A stretch of DNA of 64,000 nucleotides, taken from Terrimicrobium sacchariphilum. GTDB taxonomy: Bacteria; Verrucomicrobiota; Verrucomicrobiia; Chthoniobacterales; Terrimicrobiaceae. The stretch spans positions 2,108,001 through 2,172,000 of the forward strand of contig NZ_BDCO01000002.1 of NCBI RefSeq assembly GCF_001613545.1, given 5' to 3'. Made by a program: the position numbers and the translations under genes. Positions 56,293-64,000 of this stretch are shown here, in pieces. How positions within the stretch are numbered: position 1 is the first letter of the stretch; every line of letters begins with the position of its first letter. Under the pieces are notes generated by a model. That model searched no databases, was not told the DNA's origin, and saw nothing but the letters and a program-made list of their open reading frames with translations.

Positions 56293-57221
56293 CCGATACA
56301 CGGCTCGTTGCGGACCTCTCCTCTCTCACTCGTCGTCTCAAGGCGCTTGCGCCTGAGGCGAGGAGTGTGGCCATGCCGGGCGTGCCGGATGATGTGGCTC
56401 GGGCGGCGGCATCGGACAATGACCTGACTCTTGTCGATGGCACTCCTGATCTTGCGGTGATCTATCGTCCGGGGGAGGAGAATGTCCATCTCCCTCACAG
56501 TGCACGCTTCGGTGAGGTCGCGGTATGTCGTTCCGTGGCGAACTCCGCGGCCTGCTGCCGCAGCGCCCCGGCCCGCCGCTACATCTCTCTCCGCGAGTGG
56601 GTGGAGGGTTGGTTCCCGGAGAACTCCAGCGCCGGTCGATTTCTCGCTCACCGCCTGGTCTCGCAAGCCGTGGCAGATCGCCTGACCGTCGCGAAATACC
56701 CGGGCAACTCGGAGTGGTTCGCCGTGGCCGACGGTGTGGACATTTCTCGCGCCGGAGCAGGGGAGATAACGCGGTTGCTCACTGTGACCTATTTCGGAAC
56801 CGGCCTGTTTCCGATTATGCCCGCCACGGTCGCCTGTCTCGGGATGGCTCCGCTGGGACTACTCGCGGTGTGGTTGATGCCACCGCTGGCGTTTCAGCTT
56901 CTCTGGTTCGCGGTGGCGGTGGCGGCGACGTGGGGGTGTTTCGTATTGGAGAAATGGTCGGCGAGGCGCTTCCAGTCGGAGGACCCGAAGGAATTCGTCC
57001 TCGATGAGGTGGCCGGGCTGGCGCTGGTCTGGGCCTTGCTTCCTGCCCACACTGTGGCGGCGGTGCTGTGGGGAGTGCTGGCGTTTCGCGTCTTCGATAT
57101 CTTCAAGTGGGGCGTGAAATGGGTCGAGCGCCGCAACTGGCCCGGGACCATCGTGTGGGATGATCTTGTCGCAGCCTTGTACGCTGCGGCGGTGGTCTGG
57201 CTCGGGTATCGGGTTCTTTAG
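56289..57221 (+). CDS. pgpA: Phosphatidylglycerophosphatase A domain with an extra N-terminal region
   Basis: 310 residues, GTG start overlapping the previous stop. Residues about 160-310 are a PgpA domain: TVTYFGTGLFPIMPAT (normally ends PGT), DPKEFVLDEVAGLA, FRVFDIFKWGVKWVERR and TIVWDDLVAALYA, with four helices. PgpA removes the phosphate of phosphatidylglycerol phosphate at the inner membrane. The first 150 residues are soluble with no match I recognise (DLTLVDGTPDLAVIYRPGEE) and a pair of Cys (NSAACCRSA). Bacterial PgpA proteins are usually about 170 residues, so this is a fusion. Its place in the Bat transcript is unusual. Confidence 0.83.
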   Translation: MTDTRLVADLSSLTRRLKALAPEARSVAMPGVPDDVARAAASDNDLTLVDGTPDLAVIYRPGEENVHLPHSARFGEVAVCRSVANSAACCRSAPARRYISLREWVEGWFPENSSAGRFLAHRLVSQAVADRLTVAKYPGNSEWFAVADGVDISRAGAGEITRLLTVTYFGTGLFPIMPATVACLGMAPLGLLAVWLMPPLAFQLLWFAVAVAATWGCFVLEKWSARRFQSEDPKEFVLDEVAGLALVWALLPAHTVAAVLWGVLAFRVFDIFKWGVKWVERRNWPGTIVWDDLVAALYAAAVVWLGYRVL

Positions 57222-57274
57222 CGCCCTGTCGATTTTCATGGCGTGTGGCCGCCTCGTTGGCTAGGGAAGGGGGC

Positions 57275-57769
57275 ATGATCGCTCTCCGGTTATTCGTTGC
57301 GGCTCTTGCCGCCGCCGTCCTGGCCTCCTGCGCCACCACCACTGCTCCGCGGCATACCGGCAATCCGCCCGTCCTCGCCAAGCTCGAGGCCATGGGCATC
57401 GACAGCCGTACGTATGCGAAGATCGCCAACCATCGCATCCTCGATTTCGGCGACATTCTCGGCCTGCTGAAGAAGGGCGTGCCGTCGCCGGTCATTCTCA
57501 CCTACATCCAGAGCACCCACGCGCCCTACACCCTTACGGATGATCAGCTCAACCAGCTGATGAATGCCGGAGCCAGCGCCGACCTCGTGAACTACCTCGG
57601 CAAATCCGTCGGCTTCTTCGAGGCCACTGAGCGCAGCCAGACCGGCGGCGCGGGCAAGTGGAAGACCGATCCGTTCTTTGCCGATCCGTATTACATGGGT
57701 GTCGGGCCGTTCCCATACGCCTGGCCGGATGAGTGGTACGACCAGAACTGGATCGCAGGCGTCTTTTAA
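57275..57769 (+). CDS. Small lipoprotein of unknown function
   Basis: 164 residues from the ATG at 57275 with GGGAAGGGGG upstream. Lipobox LASC at residues about 16-19, then a helical domain (FGDILGLLKKGVPSPVILTY, LTDDQLNQLMNAGASADLVN) that resembles a pair of short helix-hairpin repeats, and a Tyr/Trp/Pro-rich tail (YYMGVGPFPYAWPDEWYDQN). Anchored in inner or outer membrane. Confidence 0.82.
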   Translation: MIALRLFVAALAAAVLASCATTTAPRHTGNPPVLAKLEAMGIDSRTYAKIANHRILDFGDILGLLKKGVPSPVILTYIQSTHAPYTLTDDQLNQLMNAGASADLVNYLGKSVGFFEATERSQTGGAGKWKTDPFFADPYYMGVGPFPYAWPDEWYDQNWIAGVF

Positions 57770-57781
57770 CCTTTGCCGATC

Positions 57782-58759
57782 ATGAAGGCGGCCCAGCTTT
57801 CCTCTTTCGGTTCCGCCAGCGACGCCCTGCGCGTCGTTGATCTGGAGATCCCCAAGCCCGAGGCAGGCGAGGTGCTCATTCGCATTCTCGCCTCGCCGAT
57901 CAATCCCGCCGATCTCAATGTGATCGAGGGTACGTATGGCGAACTGCCTGAGCTTCCCGCGGTCATTGGCAATGAAGCTGTCGGACGCGTCGAGGAGGTC
58001 GGGCCGGACGCCACGCGCTTCGCCGTCGGAGATCTCGTCATTCCGCTGACCAGCGGCAACTGGACGCAGCTCCGGGTTCTCCGCGAGGACGAACTCATCA
58101 AGATTCCGGCGGATACCGAAGTCCTCCAAGGCTCCATGCTCCTCGTGAATCCCGTCACCGCGTGGTTCATGCTGAAGGATTGCGTCGACCTTCACCCCGG
58201 AGATTGGGTGGTGCAAAATGCCGCCAATTCCGCCGTCGGTCGCTCCGTGATTCAAATTGCCCATGCTCGCGGCCTGAAGACGCTCAACGTCGTCCGCCGT
58301 CCCGAACTGATCGATGAACTCAAAGCCCTCGGAGCCGATGTCGTGGTGACTGAGGAGACCGACCTGCGTGCCTCGGTCGAGGAACTTTGCGAAGGCACCC
58401 GTCCGCGTCTCGCTCTCAATGCTGTCGGCGGGGCCAGCGCCCTCAATCTCGCCAATGCCCTCGCCGACCGGGGAACGCACGTGACTTATGGGGCCATGGG
58501 GCGCCAGCCGCTCAAGATTCCCAACGGCCTGCTGATTTTCCGGGAGATCACCTTCCGGGGATTCTGGCTGCGGAACTGGCGTTACGACGCGACCCTTGCT
58601 CAGAAGGAAGAAACGCTCGGCGTCCTCGCGACCATGATCGCCGGGGGCAAGCTCACTCTGCCTGTGCACCGGACCTATCCGCTCGACGACATCCATGCTG
58701 CCCTCGCAGAGGCCGCCGAGGGACAGCGCTCGGGCAAGGTCGTGATCGATCTGCGCTGA
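57782..58759 (+). CDS. MDR-family oxidoreductase, zinc-independent (2-enoyl reductase type)
   Basis: 325 residues from the ATG at 57782. GroES-like N-domain with SPINPADLNVIEGTYG and PAVIGNEAVGRV, no structural zinc Cys, then Rossmann domain with NAANSAVGRSVIQIA. The FWLRNW block and overall pattern match mitochondrial-type trans-2-enoyl-CoA/ACP reductases (MECR/ETR1). Role could be NADPH-dependent reduction of enoyl thioesters or quinones. Start follows the lipoprotein by 12 nt. Confidence 0.88.
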   Translation: MKAAQLSSFGSASDALRVVDLEIPKPEAGEVLIRILASPINPADLNVIEGTYGELPELPAVIGNEAVGRVEEVGPDATRFAVGDLVIPLTSGNWTQLRVLREDELIKIPADTEVLQGSMLLVNPVTAWFMLKDCVDLHPGDWVVQNAANSAVGRSVIQIAHARGLKTLNVVRRPELIDELKALGADVVVTEETDLRASVEELCEGTRPRLALNAVGGASALNLANALADRGTHVTYGAMGRQPLKIPNGLLIFREITFRGFWLRNWRYDATLAQKEETLGVLATMIAGGKLTLPVHRTYPLDDIHAALAEAAEGQRSGKVVIDLR

Positions 58760-58807
58760 CGGGTTGCCTCCGCGCTCCGCGTCCGCTAAGACTGTCCGTC
58801 TTTACCC

Positions 58808-60067
58808 ATGCAGAATCTACCTGGCTTCCGGGATTTCCCACCGGAAGATTGCGCCCGCCGCAACTACATCCTGAATACCTGGCGCTCCGTCGCCCGTCGC
58901 TACGGCTTTGTCGAGTACGATGGCCCGACCCTGGAAAGCGTCGAGCTTTACGCCAAGAAGAACGAGAGCGGCGCGGAGATCATGCAGCAGCTCTACAGTT
59001 TCGAGGATCGCGGCGGTCGTCCGGTCGCTCTGCGCCCCGAGATGACTCCCACGCTCGCCCGCATGGTGGCCTCCCGGGAAAAACAGTACAAGAAGCCCAT
59101 CAAGTGGTTCTCCTCCAGTACGTTCTTCCGCTACGAGCGCCAGCAAAAGGGCCGCCTGCGCGAGTTCATCCAGCTGAATTGCGACCTCATCGGCGAAACC
59201 GGCCCCGCCGCCGACGCCGAGGTGCTGGCCCTCGCCATTGACCTCGTGCGCGCCTTTGGTTTTGGCCCGGAGGATTTCGTCGTTCGACTTAGCGACCGCA
59301 AGGCGTGGATGGATTTCCTCACCGCCCGGGGTGTTCCTGAGGCCCAGTTCGGCACGGTGCTCCAGGCCGCTGACAAGATCGAGCGCGAGTCACCCGACTC
59401 CCTCAATGCCAAGCTCGCTCCCGCCGGGCTTACGGTGGACGACCTGAAGGCCTTCATCGCCTCCGGAAGCCCGGAGTCTTTCCGTCCGCTCATCGAGGAG
59501 CTAACGGCTCGCGGACTCGCGGGCTACGTCGAGGTGGATCTCTCCATCGTGCGCGGACTCGCCTACTACACCGGAGTCGTCTTCGAGGTCTTTGACCGCT
59601 CGAAATCCATGCGCGCTCTGGCGGGTGGGGGACGGTACGACGACCTCATCGCCGGGCTGAGCGATGGCGCGGCGAATCTCTCCGCCATGGGCTTCGGCAT
59701 GGGCGACGTGGTGCTGGCAAATTTTGTCAGCGAAACGCCGAAGGCGGCCGAACGTATGGCCGCCGCATTGGCTGCTGACGCTCCGGTCGATATTTATGTG
59801 ATCATCGCCGACGCCACCCGCCGGGCGGAGGGCTTGCAGACCGTGCAGGCCTTGCGCGATGCGGGCTGGAAGGCTGATTTCTCACTCGCCGGGGCCAAGG
59901 TCGGGAAGCAATTCCAGACCGCCGAGGGGCTGGGGGCGAAATTTGCCGTCGTTGTCGGTGGCGAATGGCCTGAGGTGAAGGTGAAAACCCTCGCCACCCG
60001 GCAGGAGGTGCAGGTGCCGCAAAGCGGGCTTGCGGATTGGCTGAAAAGCGGCGAAAACTCCCTTTGA
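58808..60067 (+). CDS. hisS: Histidyl-tRNA synthetase
   Basis: 419 residues, normal length. Class II core: LPGFRDFPPEDCARR at the start, motif 2 WFSSSTFFRYERQQKGRLREF (at about 97-117), the histidine-binding LAYYTGVVFEVFD, motif 3 GGGRYDDLIAGL and AMGFGMGDVVL, and an anticodon-binding C-terminal domain. Upstream gap only 48 bp. A long-stem terminator follows. Confidence 0.96.
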   Translation: MQNLPGFRDFPPEDCARRNYILNTWRSVARRYGFVEYDGPTLESVELYAKKNESGAEIMQQLYSFEDRGGRPVALRPEMTPTLARMVASREKQYKKPIKWFSSSTFFRYERQQKGRLREFIQLNCDLIGETGPAADAEVLALAIDLVRAFGFGPEDFVVRLSDRKAWMDFLTARGVPEAQFGTVLQAADKIERESPDSLNAKLAPAGLTVDDLKAFIASGSPESFRPLIEELTARGLAGYVEVDLSIVRGLAYYTGVVFEVFDRSKSMRALAGGGRYDDLIAGLSDGAANLSAMGFGMGDVVLANFVSETPKAAERMAAALAADAPVDIYVIIADATRRAEGLQTVQALRDAGWKADFSLAGAKVGKQFQTAEGLGAKFAVVVGGEWPEVKVKTLATRQEVQVPQSGLADWLKSGENSL

Positions 60068-60124
60068 CCACAGAGAACACGGGAGCACAGCGTCGAGTTC
60101 TGTGCCGACCGCGCTCTCTGTGGT
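60067..60124 (+). terminator. Long-stem terminator between hisS and aspS
   Basis: ACCACAGAGA (60067-60076) pairs perfectly with TCTCTGTGGT (60115-60124), enclosing a loop with its own GCACAG/CTGTGC hairpin, and TTGTTTTTCTG follows. Probably an intrinsic terminator of hisS; the aspS ATG lies just 16 nt beyond, so some readthrough or regulated termination is possible. Confidence 0.7.
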
Positions 60125-60140
60125 TTGTTTTTCTGATTTT

Positions 60141-61910
60141 ATGACTTATCGCACACATCATTGCGGCGCTTTGCGCAAGGCGGACTCCGGTTCGCGCGTC
60201 ACCCTCTGCGGCTGGGTGGATTCCCGTCGTGACCACGGCGGAGTGGTTTTCATCGATCTCCGCGACCGCAATGGCATCACCCAGGTCGTTTTCCGCCCCG
60301 AGGAACATGCCGAGGCGGCCTCCGCTGCCCACGGCCTCCGCGTTGAGGACGTCGTGCAGGTTTCCGGCACCGTGGCTCCGCGCCTCACCGGCACTGAGAA
60401 CACCAAGCTCGCCACCGGCGAGATCGAGATCGTGGCCGACACGCTCGTCATTCTCAACAAGGCTGACGTATTGCCTTTCCCGCTCGATGAGGATTCGGTC
60501 AACGAAGACCTCCGCCTCGAGCACCGCTACCTCGACCTCCGCCGTCCGGCGATGGTGCGCAACCTCACCGTGCGCCACAAGGTGGTGAAGACGACCCGCG
60601 ATTATTTCGACCGCCAGGGCTTCTTGGAAATCGAGACGCCGGTCCTGTCGAAGAGCACGCCCGAGGGCGCCCGCGAGTTCCTCGTGCCGAGCCGCATTTT
60701 CCCCGGCAGCTTTTACGCTCTGTCGCAGTCTCCGCAGCAGTACAAGCAGCTCCTCATGGTGGCTGGCCTGGAGCGCTATTTCCAGATCGCCAAGTGCTTC
60801 CGCGACGAGGACCCGCGCGCGGACCGCATTACTGAGCTGACCCAGGTCGACCTGGAGGCTTCTTTCATCACTCAGGAGGACATCATCGAGCTGATCGAGG
60901 GATTGCTCGTCGAGATCTTCCGCGAGGTGCGCGGCGTGGAGATTCCGCGTCCGTTCCTGCGCATGACGTATCAGGAGGCGATGAACCGCTACGGCAGCGA
61001 CAAACCCGATCGTCGCTTCGGCCTCGAGCTCATCACGCTCGACGAGGTTTTCAAGGCCAGCGAATTTAAGGTCTTCCGCGGCGCGCTTGACAATGGCGGC
61101 ACCGTGAAGGCGATCAACGCCAAGGGCTTTGCCGGCATCACCACCGGGCAGATCGAAGGCCTGACCGAGCTCGCCAAGCAATATGGAGCGAAAGGCCTCG
61201 CCTTCATCAAGGTTGAGAACGGCGAGTGGAAGTCGCCCATCGCGAAGTTCCTCACCGACGCCGAGAAGCAGGCGCTCATCAGCCAGCTCGGCATCGAGGA
61301 GGGCGACCTGATCCTCTTCGGCGCGGGCGACTGGGAGACCGTCTGCAACGTGCTCGGCCGCATCCGCCTCCGCGTGGCGGAGCTGCAGAAGCTCATCACA
61401 GACCCGAACGCCCTGGAGTTCCTCTGGGTCGTCGAGTTCCCGCTTCTCGCCTACAACGCCGAGGAGCAGAAGTGGAACGCCGTTCACCATCCCTTTACCC
61501 GTCCGCATGCCGATGACGTCGCCCTCATCGAGGCGGGCGAATACGGCAAGGTTCGCGCCCAGGCCTATGACGTCGTTTTGAATGGCGTGGAAATTGGCGG
61601 CGGCAGCATCCGTATCCACGAGTCCGATCTGCAGGCGAAGCTCTTCGAGGTGCTCGGCATCTCGCCGGAGAAGCAGCAGCTTCTCTTCCCGCATCTGCTC
61701 AAGGCTTTCCGCTTTGGCGCTCCTCCGCATGGCGGCGTGGCGCTCGGCGTGGATCGTCTGGTCATGCTGGCAGTTGGCACCGAGAACATTCGCGACGTCG
61801 TGGCGTTCCCGAAGAACAACCGTGGCGAAGATCTCATGATGAGCTCGCCGACCCCGGCCGAGCCTCGGCAGTTGCGCGAACTGGGCATCCAGGTCACCCG
61901 CAAGGCCTAG
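60141..61910 (+). CDS. aspS: Aspartyl-tRNA synthetase (bacterial type, probably non-discriminating)
   Basis: 589 residues from the ATG at 60141. OB-fold anticodon domain with CGWVDSRRDHGGVVFIDLRDR region, class II motif 2 CFRDEDPRADRITELTQVD, GAD insertion domain (about 280-420) and motif 3 GVALGVDRLVMLAVG. At the position where E. coli has Leu30, this protein has His32 (RRDHGG), the residue associated with bacterial AspRS enzymes that also charge tRNA-Asn, later amidated by GatCAB. That reading is inference from one residue. Confidence 0.96.
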   Translation: MTYRTHHCGALRKADSGSRVTLCGWVDSRRDHGGVVFIDLRDRNGITQVVFRPEEHAEAASAAHGLRVEDVVQVSGTVAPRLTGTENTKLATGEIEIVADTLVILNKADVLPFPLDEDSVNEDLRLEHRYLDLRRPAMVRNLTVRHKVVKTTRDYFDRQGFLEIETPVLSKSTPEGAREFLVPSRIFPGSFYALSQSPQQYKQLLMVAGLERYFQIAKCFRDEDPRADRITELTQVDLEASFITQEDIIELIEGLLVEIFREVRGVEIPRPFLRMTYQEAMNRYGSDKPDRRFGLELITLDEVFKASEFKVFRGALDNGGTVKAINAKGFAGITTGQIEGLTELAKQYGAKGLAFIKVENGEWKSPIAKFLTDAEKQALISQLGIEEGDLILFGAGDWETVCNVLGRIRLRVAELQKLITDPNALEFLWVVEFPLLAYNAEEQKWNAVHHPFTRPHADDVALIEAGEYGKVRAQAYDVVLNGVEIGGGSIRIHESDLQAKLFEVLGISPEKQQLLFPHLLKAFRFGAPPHGGVALGVDRLVMLAVGTENIRDVVAFPKNNRGEDLMMSSPTPAEPRQLRELGIQVTRKA

Positions 61911-61940
61911 CCTTTTCCCCGGTTACATTTTCGTTATCCG

Positions 61941-61967
61941 TCCGTCCGGTTTGCCAAAACCGGCGGA
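61941..61967 (+). other. Bulged hairpin between aspS and the START-like gene
   Basis: TCCGTCCGGTTT-GCCA-AAACCGGCGGA makes a strong stem with one unpaired base. There is no U-tract, so it is either a weak terminator of aspS or a 5'-leader hairpin of the next gene, whose ATG is 19 nt away. Confidence 0.4.
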
Positions 61968-61985
61968 CTCGGGTATGACTGCGCC

Positions 61986-62591
61986 ATGAAGTTGCGATTC
62001 CTCCTCCCCCTGGCGGTTCTTGCCGCGTCTGTCGCTTCTCTTTCCGCGGACCTCCTCAGCGAAGTCCCCAAATACGCCCAGGACGAACTGGCCGAGGGCC
62101 AGATCGTCGTCAAGAGCGAGAATATTCAAGGCGCACCCTGGCCGAAGCTTATGCTCTACCAGGTGGTCAATGCCTCGCCCTCCGTGGTGTGGAATCTTTT
62201 CAACGACTATGCCGCGGCCCCGGAGTACACCCCGGGCCTGATCGCAGCCAAGATCATCGAGACCTACCCCGATGGCAGCAAGGACGTGCAGTACACGGTC
62301 AAGGTGCCGATCATCCAGCGCGCCACCTACGTCGTCCACAATACGTATACGACGAAGGGTAAAATGCAGGAGGTGGCCTGGAATCTGGTGAAATCGCCAT
62401 TGGCCAAGTCCAGCACCGGCTCCCTGCGCATCGAGCCTTACGGCAAGAACCAGACGCTCCTTTGTTACACGAACCTCGTGGTTCCGATCACCAACCTCGT
62501 GGCAGGCCTCAAGAACGAGGCGCTTTCCGAGGCCAAGACCACTGTGCGCGCGCTCAAGGCTGAAGCCGAGCGCCGTGCCTCCGGTTCCTAG
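61986..62591 (+). CDS. Exported START/SRPBCC-like protein
   Basis: 201 residues with signal peptide (LPLAVLAASVASLSAD). The domain has the SRPBCC opening (YQVVNASPSVVWNLFNDY) and closing long helix (LKNEALSEAKTTVRALKAEA). Ligand probably hydrophobic; location periplasmic. Nine bp before the next gene, so the two may be co-transcribed. Confidence 0.85.
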   Translation: MKLRFLLPLAVLAASVASLSADLLSEVPKYAQDELAEGQIVVKSENIQGAPWPKLMLYQVVNASPSVVWNLFNDYAAAPEYTPGLIAAKIIETYPDGSKDVQYTVKVPIIQRATYVVHNTYTTKGKMQEVAWNLVKSPLAKSSTGSLRIEPYGKNQTLLCYTNLVVPITNLVAGLKNEALSEAKTTVRALKAEAERRASGS

Positions 62592-62599
62592 ATTTTTCA

Positions 62600-63943
62600 A
62601 TGTCAGCATCATTCGATCCCTTCCGCCAAAAAATGGAATCGGCCGGCCTGAGCAAGGCGGCCATCGCAGCATTTGAACGCTCCTACGGCCTGCTGGCCGC
62701 CAATGAATCGGGCCTGATCCCCGAGAGCGCCATCACTCCCGCCCAGGGACTGCCGCTTTACGAAGATGTGGCAACGACGCAGGCAACGCCCGACCTCCTC
62801 GCCAAGACTGTCCTGCTCAAGCTCAATGGCGGTCTCGGCACCGGCATGGGACTCGAGAAAGCCAAGTCGCTCCTGCCCGTGCGCGACGGTCAGACGTTCC
62901 TTGACCTCATCGTTCGCCAGGTGCTCGCCGCCCGCAAGGCCACGGGATCGGATCTGAAATTTCTCCTGCTGAATAGCTTCAGCACCAGCGAGGATACGCT
63001 TGCGCATCTCGCGAAGTATCCCGAGTTGGGCAAGCCCTCCGACCTTGAGCTGATGCAGAACAAGGTGCCCAAGATCGACGCCGCCACGCTGGCTCCGGTC
63101 GAATGGTCGGTCGATCGAGACCACGAATGGTGCCCGCCGGGTCATGGCGACCTGTACCCGGCCATCCTGGGTTCCGGCATGCTCCAGCAGCTCCTCGACG
63201 CCGGATATCGCTATCTTTTCGTCAGCAACTCCGACAACCTCGGTGCCACTCTCGATCTCGGCCTGCTCGGCTGGTTCGCCGCCTCCGGCAAGCCCTTTGT
63301 CATGGAGGTGACGGCCCGCACCGCCGCCGACCGCAAGGGTGGCCATCTCGCCAGCCGCGCCACGGATGGCCAGTTGCTCCTGCGCGAGTCGGCCCAGTGC
63401 CCGGATGAGGACATGGATGCCTTCCAGGACATCTCGAAGCATCGCTATTTCAACACCAACAACCTCTGGCTCCGGCTCGACCTCCTTGCCGAGGCGCTCG
63501 ACGCCAACGGCGGCCTGCTTCCGCTGCCGGTCATCAAGAACAAGAAGACCGTCGACCCGCGCGACAAGAAATCGCCCGCCGTCTACCAGCTTGAGACCGC
63601 CATGGGCGCTGCCATCGAGTGCTTTGCCGACGCGGGTGCCGTGGTCGTGCCGCGTACGCGCTTTGCCCCGGTCAAGACGACCGCAGACCTGCTCGCCCTC
63701 CGCTCGGATGCCTATGTCATCACCGACGACGGCCGCGCGGTGCTCGCCCCCGAGCGCAATGGAATTCCGCCGGAGATCAATCTCGACGGCGACCACTTCA
63801 AGATGGTCGACCAGCTCGATGTCGCCCTCGCGGGAGGCGTGCCGTCCCTCATTCGCTGCAAGCGCCTCGATGTCAAAGGCCCGGCCAAATTCACCTCCTC
63901 AGACGTATATGAGGGTGATGCCGTGGTCGATGTTCGTAGCTAG
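62600..63943 (+). CDS. UTP-glucose-1-phosphate uridylyltransferase, eukaryote-type UDPGP family
   Basis: 447 residues. Makes UDP-glucose from UTP and glucose-1-phosphate in the cytoplasm. The nucleotide-binding loop is LKLNGGLGTGMGLEKAKS, the uridine/sugar region is PPGHGDLYPAILGSGM, and NSDNLGATLD and FNTNNLWLRL follow; these match UGP2-type enzymes and not bacterial GalU. C-terminal beta-helix-like part is present. UDP-glucose feeds glycogen, polysaccharide and galactose pathways. Confidence 0.94.
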   Translation: MSASFDPFRQKMESAGLSKAAIAAFERSYGLLAANESGLIPESAITPAQGLPLYEDVATTQATPDLLAKTVLLKLNGGLGTGMGLEKAKSLLPVRDGQTFLDLIVRQVLAARKATGSDLKFLLLNSFSTSEDTLAHLAKYPELGKPSDLELMQNKVPKIDAATLAPVEWSVDRDHEWCPPGHGDLYPAILGSGMLQQLLDAGYRYLFVSNSDNLGATLDLGLLGWFAASGKPFVMEVTARTAADRKGGHLASRATDGQLLLRESAQCPDEDMDAFQDISKHRYFNTNNLWLRLDLLAEALDANGGLLPLPVIKNKKTVDPRDKKSPAVYQLETAMGAAIECFADAGAVVVPRTRFAPVKTTADLLALRSDAYVITDDGRAVLAPERNGIPPEINLDGDHFKMVDQLDVALAGGVPSLIRCKRLDVKGPAKFTSSDVYEGDAVVDVRS

Positions 63944-63967
63944 TTGCCAGCCCGTGCCCGCTCGTTT

Positions 63968-64000
63968 ATGGAGAATCGCGTGAACGAGCTGTACGATGTC
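63968..64000 (+). CDS. Possible start of a gene running off the window
   Basis: An ATG at 63968 opens a frame (MENRVNELYDV) that stays open to the last base, 24 bp after the UDP-glucose pyrophosphorylase stop. Eleven codons are too few to identify a product. Confidence 0.3.
   Translation, partial: MENRVNELYDV

Noticed and set aside
59802-61730. 642-codon minus-strand open frame opposite hisS/aspS
   Set aside because: It lies wholly across two certain tRNA synthetase genes and has repetitive Leu/Glu/Asp/Arg composition, the usual mirror of GC-rich third positions.

Overview
The window looks like a chromosomal stretch of a high-GC Gram-negative bacterium, most probably a member of the Verrucomicrobiota (a Chthoniobacter/Terrimicrobium-type relative is my best guess, moderate confidence). 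The Gram-negative envelope is shown by an OprB-type porin, ExbB/ExbD/TonB-like genes, lipoproteins and prepilins. The PVC-like flavour comes from two MoxR-DUF58-VWA clusters, a very large periplasmic TPR protein and a eukaryote-type UDP-glucose pyrophosphorylase. This lineage call rests on gene content only.

Layout. 1-7543: a 5'-truncated CHASE4-type sensor kinase with its NarL-type regulator, then four prepilin-like genes translationally coupled to a GspE/PilB-type ATPase, then a small secreted protein. 7521-13685: a glycolate/hydroxyacid module (D-2-hydroxyacid dehydrogenase divergent from a GlcD-type flavoprotein), an EamA transporter preceded by a short leader ORF and an attenuator-like terminator, a minus-strand operon (secreted protein paralogous to the one at 6893, DJ-1/PfpI enzyme, membrane protein), and an alpha/beta hydrolase. 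13742-18984: NADP isocitrate dehydrogenase, a PAP2 phosphatase with an outer-membrane-type exported protein, and an ExbB-ExbD-TonB-like operon with a Pro/Thr-repeat linker. 19075-25914: carbonyl and redox enzymes (zinc ADH, AraC regulator, aldo/keto reductase, cupin), a half-size EamA protein, an OprB porin and an MFS permease.

26557-44062 is a six-gene, tightly coupled cluster: coiled-coil membrane protein, MoxR ATPase, DUF58, two large membrane-anchored VWA proteins and a 3293-residue exported TPR protein. After a 0.7 kb gene-poor gap with tRNA-Ala(CGC), a serine hydrolase, a thioredoxin-like protein and a small anchored protein, a second cluster (47249-55489) is a classical Bat operon: MoxR, DUF58, DUF4381-like, BatA, a BatB-BatC fusion, BatD, BatE. 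It runs on into a DUF3108-like protein and a PgpA-domain protein. The end (57275-63943) is housekeeping: lipoprotein, MDR oxidoreductase, hisS, aspS, START-like protein, UDP-glucose pyrophosphorylase.

The two most unusual signals are (1) the leader-ORF plus mutually exclusive hairpins just before the EamA gene at 9926-10894, which read like a transcription attenuator, and (2) the MoxR/VWA cluster that ends in a giant periplasmic TPR protein, sitting next to a second, canonical Bat operon. No IS elements, CRISPR arrays, rRNA or phage genes were seen.
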